Assembly: GCA_910592205.1 (NCBI GenBank)
Contig: CAJVPJ010000931.1
Span: 1-14,461 of the forward strand
Reading direction: 5' to 3'
Length of the DNA stretch: 14,461 nt
Origin: Paraglomus occultum
Lineage: Eukaryota > Glomeromycota > Glomeromycetes > Paraglomerales > Paraglomeraceae
In this document: positions 8,483 to 14,461 of the stretch, one piece after another
How positions within the stretch are numbered: the stretch's first letter is position 1
Layout: every line of letters begins with the position of its first letter
The notes under the pieces: generated by a model
What the model saw: only the letters and a program-made list of their open reading frames with translations
What the model was told of the DNA's origin: nothing
Database searches by the model: none
Program-made: the position numbers and the translations under genes

Positions 8483-8954
8483 CAGATGGTACTCAAAAGT
8501 TTACGGACACTTTCTTATTGCATAACTTGCTCTTATTATGATGTCTTTCACAATAATAGAAAAAGTTTCTACACTACTAATTTAGGATGTTTATATGTCA
8601 ACTGTTGTCCAAATTCTCATGTTGTAAATATAATAATAACAAAAACAATCTGCCACGTCTCTTTTTTTTTTGAAAAAAATAATGGATAAAGGAAAACAAC
8701 TCATGGTTTCCAAAGAAACAGCATTATTTATGATCATAAGATTGGACATTCCAGCAGGCAAATTGCTAAAATCATGGGATGCAGTCATTCAGCAGTTTCA
8801 GCTTGTATAAACTGATACAAAGTTGCTGGATCAACTGAAGCAAAGCCATATCTCTTACAATCTTCAGATTATTGTGAAAAACATTGTTATCATAATAAAA
8901 AACTGAGTAATTTACACAATAAGAAAGTGTCCGTAAACTTTTGAGTACCCTCTG
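8483..8954 (+). mobile_element. Tc1-like deletion derivative, 472 bp
   Basis: The terminal inverted repeats are about 39 bp and nearly perfect. The left end starts CAGATGGTACTCAAAAG and the right end, read inward, CAGAGGGTACTCAAAAG; both continue TTTACGGACACTTTCTTATT. TA flanks each side (8481-8482, 8955-8956). Only the N-terminal DNA-binding part of a Tc1-type transposase remains inside (8682-8945); the catalytic domain is gone. The well-kept ends suggest relatively recent movement, with a transposase supplied by another copy. Confidence 0.8.
8682..8945 (+). pseudogene. Truncated Tc1-like transposase, helix-turn-helix only
   Basis: The ATG at 8682 opens MDKGKQLMVSKE. After a frameshift the sequence reads HKIGHSSRQIAKIMGCSHSA and VSACIN, a clear Tc1-type helix-turn-helix (recognition helix around SHSAVSACI). 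A TGA follows where related proteins have Arg (IN*YKVAGSTEAKP). The frame then runs into the right inverted repeat with no DDE domain. It cannot make an active transposase. Confidence 0.7.
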
Positions 8955-8956
8955 TA

Positions 8957-9375
8957 CAGTACGAGAGTGCATATGTAAGTCGCAACTAATTTCATAATCC
9001 ATCAAAAATACCTTACATCGCAGTCAATTCTATAGTGATCGTAGTCCATCAAGTAGTCTTACATAATAATAACGGAGAATTGCCCATAATCGAAACTGAT
9101 AATATCGAGGATAATATTAAGAAAATATGAAGACAGGATCTTCAAATATACAACAGTGTGATGCAAGGTACCACCATAGCTCGTGTCGAGGCATACATTC
9201 CAGTAAAACTCTCGCAACATTGCGTTGCATATGAGACTTGCATTACTGACATGGCGACGTGCTTGTTACCTGTTCAATTATTATATCACTATATATCTTC
9301 TGCCAAATCTTTTTACAACTTTAAATCAATGTCATTTTCACATTAATACTACATTGTTACTAAATTTATAGCAAA
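8957..9375. other. Spacer without recognised features
   Basis: Only short open frames occur (for example 9158-9346), with no motif. No inverted repeats or RNA genes are recognised here. Confidence 0.5.
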
Positions 9376-9815
9376 TACATAAGCAGACTCGATAAGTCGG
9401 TTTTTGCCTAAACCGGTCAAAAATACTAAACCCTTTTTTTCAATATTTAAAATCTCTCAATAAGTCGGTCAACGTATGAAAAGTCGCGATAAGCTGTAAG
9501 CCAGTCAACCTCCTTTACTATTTCAGTACAGTCGATCATATAAAAAGTTTTTACTTTGATTTTATTTGACAGGTCTGCAAGTGTGTGTCATGACATCTAA
9601 CTACACTCAATGGACAAAAGTTTAAATCCAAAACTTTCATGACGCTTATTTCAGAAATTCACTAAACAAAATTCAATAAAATTTATATCGTTTGAAAGCT
9701 CTACTTCTCCTGAATATTTTCATTATAATTATATTCTGTTAAAATTTAAAATGGACGTAAGACTAAAAATTGCATCACACTAACCATTTTATTTAGTAAA
9801 CTGAAACCTATGCTC

Positions 9816-9908
9816 AAGTTTAGATCCAAAACTTTTATGGTGTTTATTTCGGAATTTTACTAAACAAAATTCAATAAAATTTACACCATTTAAAAGCTCT
9901 GTTCTTCT
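9816..9908. repeat. Diverged direct duplication of the left terminal repeat
   Basis: The segment from AAGTTTAGATCCAAAACTTT to TTAAAAGCTCTGTTCTTCT parallels 9620-9714 (AAGTTTAAATCCAAAACTTT to TGAAAGCTCTACTTCTCC) in the same orientation, about 196 bp apart. Both contain AACAAAATTCAATAAAATTT. It could hold duplicated transposase-binding sites or be the trace of an earlier nested copy. Confidence 0.7.
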
Positions 9909-10005
9909 TTTATTTTTTGATAATAATAATACTTTCCTTCTTGGGTTATTGTTTGATGTACATTGAAGAATCAAAACAATATTGATTTTTGTTTTTTTTT
10001 AAAGA

Positions 10006-10302
10006 AATTGCGAACTAACAGTGGCAATACGCTCACAAATTATTGGCCTTCGCAAGGGTGGTCACACAATGCAAAAAATTAGCCAACTGCTCAATCTTCC
10101 CATTGGAACTGTTAAAACTACTATACGATGTTATGGAGATTAGTAGACGATTGAGAAATCGCGAAAATTGTATGAAAATTGGAGACTTTTTAAAGCAAGA
10201 ATGGCAGAAATTTTACTTAAAACATGTTTGAATTTGATTGATAGTATGCCTAGAAGAATTGGAGAATGTATTGCTAATAATGGTTGGCCAACCAGATATT
10301 AA
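10006..10302 (+). pseudogene. Tc1-like transposase, N- and C-terminus fused by core deletion
   Basis: Frame one reads ELTVAIRSQIIGLRKGGH, then MQKISQLLNLPIGTVKTTIR, a classic Tc1 helix-turn-helix, ending at TAG (10141-10143). Downstream, FLKQEWQKFYLK and, one frame over, CLNLIDSMPRRIGECIANN and GWPTRY (stop 10300-10302) form the canonical Tc1 C-terminus. The roughly 200 residues of DDE catalytic domain are missing. The closeness of both conserved ends shows internal deletion rather than truncation. Confidence 0.8.
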
Positions 10303-10596
10303 ATTTATGAAAAGTTTTCGAATTAGGTTTCAGTTTACTTAATAAAATGGTTAGTGTAATGCAATTTTTAGTCTTACGTCTATTTTAAATTTTAACAAAA
10401 TATAATTATAATAAAAATAGACAGGAGAAGTAGAGCTTTCAAACAATATAAATTTTATTGAATTTTGTTTAGTGAATTTCTGAAATAAACGTCATGAAAG
10501 TTTTGAATTTAAACTTTTGTCGAGTGTATATGCTATAATATAATGCACACCCAATTGTTCTGTTACTGCAACGAATAATAGTCATGAACACTGATA

Positions 10597-10744
10597 CATA
10601 GTGAACCCTGTTAAACTGAAGTGGGTCGGGAACATAGGTTTATCAGGGTAAATTAATATAGATGTTTTAGAACTTACCTTCAGTTTAGCGAGGTTTTACT
10701 TAGTCCTTTGGTTAACCGGGGTTTGGATTAACAGGTTGACTGTG
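10597..10744. mobile_element. 148-bp MITE nested in copy B
   Basis: The left end CATAGTGAACCCTGTTAA and the right end, read inward, CACAGTCAACCTGTTAAT are imperfect inverted repeats with TA on both sides (10595-10596, 10745-10746). A second inner pair, GTTAAACTGAAG (10610) and CTTCAGTTTAGC (10679), also faces inward. The terminus pattern CA.AGT.AACC resembles pogo/Tigger-type ends and differs from the surrounding Tc1 families. No coding. Confidence 0.6.
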
Positions 10745-10941
10745 TAGTAGAGGTGGAAGTAAAGCAGGTAGGAAATTAAAACACTCACTAATCTTAAAAA
10801 AAGAGCTCTGTGAGTACAGATTAATCCATCCAGTTGCTTGCTATTAATACATATAAGTAAAGTTTTACTAAATTAGTCATGTGAATTCGATAAGTCAGTC
10901 CACCAAGCCAGCCATCTTAATACGGTTTGTTTAATGCTGAT

Positions 10942-11087
10942 ATCGATTTATTTTAATCGTATGATTCAATGGTATGATTTGCTTTAACGTATGATATTAA
11001 ATAGTACGACTGTGATTTATTTTAATTTAATGGCACGATTTGTCCTAATCGCATGGTGCGACGCGTTTTAATCGTAAGATTTATGAT
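10942..11087. repeat. Degenerate minisatellite, ATGATTTGTTTTAATCGT-like units
   Basis: About five head-to-tail, diverged units of 23-32 bp are seen, each combining a GATTTRYTTTAATCGTATG core with an ATGGYACGATT spacer. Examples are GATTTATTTTAATCGTATG, GATTTGCTTTAACGTATG and GATTTGTCCTAATCGCATG. The array starts about 10 bp after the right end of copy B. No function is known. Confidence 0.55.
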
Positions 11088-11223
11088 TGAATCCAGCTAC
11101 CGGATTGTACATCGAAAGTTCAAATTTATCCAATGTCGTCAATTCTTTAATACGGTGTTCAAAAATTTGACACAGTGTACATATTTCAGCAACCATTGAT
11201 CGTCTCAACTTTATAGTCACACT

Positions 11224-11929
11224 TTGATTAAACATAAAAAATTGACCCATTTTAATTTGATGGTTATCGAGAAAAAATTTTTTGAAATTTCTCTAATGAA
11301 AACTGTGGAAAAGTTTACTCGTAAAAATCAACGATACTATACCTGGATTCGCTGTAAAGGGGCGGACGACATTCACAAAGAGTTAGTAATTGCTGAAGGG
11401 ACTAAAGCACTATTCAAACGTACTATTTACTGCTAGATTGAAGCATTCGAAGCCGGGCAATCAAGCATCAAAGATGCACATCATTCTAGACGTCCTCGCG
11501 AAGCTGTTACATTTTCGAACGTTAATATCGTTGAACATCTTATACATAATGACCCCATATCAGCATTGAGAACGTTCAGGGAGTTATTTCTATCTCAATT
11601 AGGTAATATAAAACAACTTTACATTATGAAATCTCTGTCAAGAAAGCATGTTTAAATGGAACCCCCTCATATGCCTATATGCTGTGCCACACGGGTCAAA
11701 AATTGTAACTAAGTACTTTCAGGAAGAACGAGTCATATTTCTCCCTACTATACATAGTCCTGATCTGGTATCGTGTAACTTCTTTTTTATTTCTAAAAAT
11801 AAAAAAAAAACTTGGTGGAAAGACCAACAGCATACCCAAGAAGAGTATGCTGAGTATTTTCAGAGTCAGCGTAAAAGGCTGAGACGTTGTATGGAAGTTA
11901 AAAGAGAGTGTTTTGAAAGAATAAAATAG
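11224..11929 (+). pseudogene. Mariner-type transposase relic
   Basis: GADDIHKELVIAEGTKALFK, then RTIYC*IEAFEAGQSSIKD, then SRRPREA and SNVNIVEHLIHNDPISALR match the N-terminal HTH_48 region of mariner/Mos1-like transposases. A TAG replaces the conserved Trp codon at 11434-11436. After frameshifts (TLHYEISVKKAC, then HGSKIVTKYFQEERVIFLP), the tail reads HSPDLVSCNFFFISKNKK and ends RLRRCMEVKRECFERIK (11929), like mariner C-termini. Most of the catalytic core, including the first two Asp, is deleted, and the third Asp (normally CDFF) is Asn. Inverted repeat ends were not identified, so element limits are unknown; the conserved part starts near 11337. Confidence 0.75.
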
Positions 11930-12062
11930 TTAGATTGATGTTTATTATATAAATAAAATTTTTATACGCTTCAAATCTAGTTTACTCAGAAACCCGTATA
12001 ATAAAAAGCAATATAATTGACATCGTTGATTCACCAAGAAATGCCTTTTTTAATAGTATAAA

Positions 12063-12532
12063 TTAATAGGGTGTGGCACCCCCTTTTGCATCCAACACAG
12101 CTTTAACTCTTCGAGACATGCTATTCACCAAATTATCGATCACATTACTATGTATTCGACCCCACTCTCTCTCCAGCGCAGCGAACAGTTCTGCTTTATT
12201 TTTTGGCTTTACTTTATCTCTCCTAATTCTCCTTTCTAATTCATCCCACAAAAGTTCTATGGGATTAAGATCAGGACTTTGGGAAGGCCACTCAAGCGAA
12301 TCAATTAATTTTGACTCTTTCCATTTAACTGTTGACTTTGCCGTGTGGCAAGGGGCGTTGTCATCTTGAAAAATATAGTTTTCTATGCCAAGCTCTTGTA
12401 GATATGGCAATAAATGTTCGTCCAATATTTGTATGTACTTGGCAGCATTAATATTCTCATTCAGCGGCCCCATTCTGTCTTTACAGAAGCATCCCCACAC
12501 CATTACCCGTTGGTACTAAGCAGTCCTGCTTA
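12063..12532 (-). pseudogene. Outer Tc1-like transposase, C-terminal part
   Basis: This continues the coding of 13775-14247 after the inserted element. It reads MVWGCFCKDRMGPL, FQDDNAPCHTA, WPSQSPDLNPIELLWDELER and ends VKAVLDAKGGATPY, stop at 12063-12065. The second Asp (QDDN) and Glu (NPIE) are 34 residues apart, i.e. DD34E. Near the junction, KQDCLVPT lies in a different frame from VMVWG, which shows a small deletion about 25 bp inside. The 440 bp from 12503 to 12063 remain open. Confidence 0.85.
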
Positions 12533-12534
12533 TA

Positions 12535-12559
12535 CAGTGTGTCAAAAAAAAAACCGGAA
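12535..12559 (+). repeat. Left terminal inverted repeat of inner Tc1-like element
   Basis: CAGTGTGTC, ten A, CCGGAA; an exact reverse complement of 13748-13772. It includes the outer transposase cleavage end, with TA immediately before it. Confidence 0.93.
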
Positions 12560-12711
12560 ATTGTACGCATCACAAAAACGCGTCTAGCATGCCCAATTTG
12601 GAACCAATTTACAACGCGTTTGATTCAAAACAAACATAAAGATTTAGGGATAAATTTAAACTACTTTCTTTATTGCATACATATGTAACTTTTTGAATAA
12701 AACATTGCACA

Positions 12712-13652
12712 ATATCTGCCACCAAGAAAGAATTACAACGCAAAACTTTATTATATTTGTGGAATGAGGGTGTGCGTAATGCTCGTGAATTACATGCACG
12801 TACAAACATCCCACTTTCAACAATATATGATAATATAAAAAAGCTAAAAAAAACTGGAACCATCAAACATGCTGGTGGCAATGGTCGGCCCAGAAAAATT
12901 ATCGGAAATGCTTCGAAGATGCTTGGGCAATCTATTAGGCGAGACACTTCCTTGTCAACACGAACTTTGGCAAAAAAGTTGCTGAAAATAGGTGTAAATG
13001 TGTCCCATGCAACAGTTGCCAACCATTTAAAGGATCTTGGATATAAAAAAAGCCTTCCAAAAGCAACACCTATGCTGACTGATGGTCACAAGCAAAAACG
13101 TGTAGAATGGGCCCAAAAACATCTTAATGATGACTGGAGCCACACTGTTTTTTCAGATGAACAGCATTTCAACTCTTCCGTAATACTGTAGAACGTTGGT
13201 ATAAAAATGCACGAAGATTATGGATTTTGTGTAACTGGCAAGACAAACTTGTTTTGCTTTCGAAAAATCATGGATGCCAAATTCTATGTCGAAATTCTTC
13301 AGCAACATTTCCCAGAAATTGATCACATGCTTGGAGTGGGTAACTGGAGGTTTCAGCAGGACAATGACCCCAAGCATACGAGTTGTCTTGCTAAAGCCTT
13401 TCTTGATGAGAATGCTCCAGTAGTCATGGACTGGCCATCCAATAGTCCTGACTTAAATCCTATTGAAAATTTGTGGGCTATTGTGAAGGGTAATGTGGAA
13501 AAACGGATGCCAAAAATATCAATGAACTGGAGCAATTTATGGTGGAGGAGTGGAGAAGTATCCCGGATACTGTTATAGAAAATCTTGTGGGCTCAATGAG
13601 ACATCGTTGTGAGCTTATTATTAAAAATCATGGAGAGAGAATTGCTTATTAA
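12712..13652 (+). pseudogene. Inner Tc1-like transposase (DD34E), broken
   Basis: Coding starts at ISATKKELQRKT, where the expected initiator is ATA (12712-12714) rather than ATG. The helix-turn-helix (ARELHARTNIPLSTIYDNIK), the GRPRK hook and a second DNA-binding region (TRTLAKKLLKIGVNVSHATV) follow. The first catalytic Asp is in VFSDE. A one-base insertion then shifts the frame (FQLFRNTVERWYKNARR), and a segment before GKTNLFCFRKIMDAKF is missing or garbled. The second Asp (FQQDNDPKHTS) and Glu (NPIENLW) are 34 residues apart. A further shift near 13505 leads to NINELEQFMVEEWRSIP and the end LIIKNHGERIAY, stop 13650-13652. At least three lesions remove function. Confidence 0.88.
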
Positions 13653-13747
13653 TTGTTATTAATAAAATCTGTTGGTTTCCACCTTTCAATAAGCTATAAA
13701 CCATTTAATTTGGTACATGCATTGAGACACAGTGAATAAAACTTTTA

Positions 13748-13772
13748 TTCCGGTTTTTTTTTTGACACACTG
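13748..13772 (-). repeat. Right terminal inverted repeat of inner Tc1-like element
   Basis: TTCCGG, ten T, GACACACTG, with TA immediately after it. The identity of both repeats, including A-tract length, argues that this copy is younger than most other elements in the window. Confidence 0.93.
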
Positions 13773-13774
13773 TA

Positions 13775-14247
13775 TTTTTCATCACACCTCTTCCAGACAA
13801 GCTTATGAGCATCATTTTAAATATTAGATATCTTGACTCATCGCTGAAAATTACTTTATCCCATTCCTCCTTCCAATTCTTCATCTTCTTACACCACTCT
13901 AAACGTATTTTCTTATTTTTCTCAGTTACTAATGGCTTTTTTTTTTTTGCAACTCTACTATAAAATCCATAATACGCTGTACAGTTTTTGAACTTACTGA
14001 AATAGTAAGAGACTTGTTAAATGCCTTGACTTCCCTTACTAATTGTCGCTCATCTCTTTTACTCAGTTTGGATGACCTACCAGACCGTAGTGAACCCACC
14101 ATCTATATATCGTTCGATTACACCTTGAACAGCTCCTTTCGAACGTCTGACTATAGCAGCTATCTCCTGATGTGTATGTTTTCCTCCCAAGTGTAGACCA
14201 ACAATAATCCCACGCTCAAAGTCAGTTAATTCTGTAGCTCGTGGCAT
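13775..14247 (-). pseudogene. Outer Tc1-like transposase, N-terminal part
   Basis: The start MPRATELTDFERGIIVGLHL at 14247 is followed by a helix-turn-helix (HTHQEIAAIVRRSKGAVQGV). A frameshift leads to SLRSGRSSKLSKRDERQLVR and TVQRIMDF. A second shift beside a poly-A run leads on to KPLVTEKNKKIRLEWCKKMK, with the first catalytic Asp in VIFSDES. A further one-base loss after RYLIF shifts the frame to DAHKLVWKRCDEKY, where the second element is inserted. At least three frameshifts make it a pseudogene. An upstream in-frame ATG at 14340 exists, but MPRATEL is the usual start of this type. Confidence 0.8.
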
Positions 14248-14390
14248 TTCGAGGTAATGGTTGAAAAATGTCATAATCAGGCGATCGACATCGAATTGGA
14301 CGAGAATTTTTGTCAGGGGTTTATGATGCTCTAACTTCACAGCTAAAATTTATTGGTTTGATGTAGCTTAAATCGCTTCAAAATGATATA

Positions 14391-14461
14391 CACTCACTGG
14401 ACAAAAGTCTACGTAATTTTTGTCGATCACATAGTAAAACATATGAAAAATCTATTTTTTC
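14391..14461 (+). mobile_element. Tc1-like element, left end only (cut by window edge)
   Basis: After TA (14389-14390) the sequence CACTCACTGGACAAAAGTCT begins an inverted repeat that continues TTGTCGATCACATAGTAAAA and CATATG. It matches the reverse complement of 150-216, so the same family ends at both edges of the window. Orientation shows that this element lies to the right, outside the window. Confidence 0.65.

Larger units (their letters stand above)
9604..10526 (+). mobile_element. Tc1-like deletion derivative with ~205-bp inverted repeats
   Basis: The left end CACTCAATGGACAAAAGTTT and the right end, read inward, CACTCGACAAAAGTTTAAAT start long inverted repeats, 9604-9810 and 10323-10526. 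They are highly similar over about 205 bp and flanked by TA (9602-9603, 10527-10528). Inside are an N-terminal helix-turn-helix and the extreme C-terminus of a Tc1-type transposase joined by a deletion (10006-10302). A partial extra direct copy of the left repeat lies at 9816-9908. The total of 923 bp falls short of a full element, so it is non-autonomous. Confidence 0.8.
9378..10932. mobile_element. GATAAGTCGG element (copy B), split by two insertions
   Basis: The left end, after TA (9376-9377), reads CATAAGCAGACTCGATAAGT and then CGGTTTTTGCCTAA. It aligns with copy A at 3994 if A has lost one ATAAGTCG unit (ACTCGGTTTTGGCCTAAGTC). A further CAATAAGTCGGTCAAC matches A's GATAAATCGGTCAAC. The right end (10887-10932: GATAAGTCAGTCCACCAAG, then CCAGCC) aligns with A's GATAAGTCGGTCTACCATA, then CCCAGCC. 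Removing the Tc1 derivative (9604-10526) and the MITE (10597-10744) leaves about 480 bp, close to A's 403 bp. The right border is approximate. No coding capacity is seen. Confidence 0.5.
12535..13772 (+). mobile_element. Complete Tc1-like element nested in another, 1238 bp
   Basis: The ends are 25-bp perfect inverted repeats: CAGTGTGTC, ten A, CCGGAA. TA target duplications lie at 12533-12534 and 13773-13774. Removing the element and one TA restores the outer transposase reading DEKYKQDCLVPT, which proves the exact insertion site and later arrival. It carries a plus-strand transposase pseudogene (12712-13652). Both ends are intact, so it could still have been moved in trans. Confidence 0.93.
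12063..14247 (-). mobile_element. Outer Tc1-like element, interrupted (limits approximate)
   Basis: A minus-strand Tc1-type transposase starts at 14247 and stops at 12063-12065, with a whole second transposon inserted at 12535-13772. Given limits are those of the coding remains. I could not find matching terminal repeats in 11930-12062 or 14248-14390, so the ends are either eroded or too diverged to see. The CACTCACTGG terminus at 14391 points away from this element and belongs to another. Confidence 0.65.

Noticed and set aside
11965-12002. TATACG...CGTATA inverted pair as the left end of the outer Tc1-like element
   Set aside because: It pairs with itself rather than with any sequence in 14248-14390.
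12609-13022. 137-codon open frame on the minus strand
   Set aside because: It is antisense to the inner transposase pseudogene and has no recognisable motif.
1-14461. Matching Tc1-like ends at both window edges suggested one giant composite transposon enclosing the window
   Set aside because: The two ends point outward (right end at 216, left end at 14391), so they bound two separate elements outside the window.
1-14461. tRNA, rRNA or CRISPR features
   Set aside because: No cloverleaf, rRNA-like conserved block or regularly spaced direct repeats were found by eye; a covariance-model scan would be the decisive test.

Overview
This is an AT-rich eukaryotic window. It holds one intact-looking host gene, a three-exon arrestin-like protein on the minus strand (5539-7632), set in a dense graveyard of decayed DNA transposons, almost all with TA target-site duplications. 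The gene has two short spliceosomal introns (184 and 209 bp) with GTAAGT donors and a pyrimidine-rich leader. The Tc1-like transposase types, together with the gene style, suggest an early-diverging fungus, most likely a Glomeromycotina-like (Mucoromycota) lineage. This assignment is inference; an invertebrate cannot be excluded from sequence alone.

Layout. 1-216: right end of a Tc1-like element lying mostly outside the window. 219-825: frameshifted KRBA2/SCAND3-type integrase relic that this element interrupts. 826-2422: no recognisable gene. 2425-3421: 997-bp Tigger/pogo-like deletion derivative with C-terminal transposase remains on the minus strand. 3994-4396: MITE-like element with tandem GATAAGTCGG terminal repeats (copy A). 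4575-4904 and 5061-5201: two MITEs. 5539-7632: arrestin-like gene. 8483-8954: Tc1 deletion derivative keeping only a helix-turn-helix. 9378-10932: a second GATAAGTCGG element (copy B), split by a 923-bp Tc1 deletion derivative with about 205-bp inverted repeats (9604-10526) and by a 148-bp MITE (10597-10744). 10942-11087: degenerate minisatellite. About 11224-11929: mariner relic. 12063-14247: minus-strand Tc1-like transposase pseudogene split by a complete plus-strand Tc1-like element (12535-13772). 14391-14461: left end of an element of the same family as the one at 1-216, running out of the window.

No transposase here looks functional: each recognised one carries frameshifts, nonsense codons, core deletions or lost catalytic residues. 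Several nested insertions can be ordered in time. The non-autonomous elements would have depended on transposases encoded elsewhere. The arrestin-like gene is the only candidate for host function; it shows an N-terminal arrestin fold signature, a C-terminal arrestin-like half and a Ser/Thr-rich tail, but no PPxY motif.
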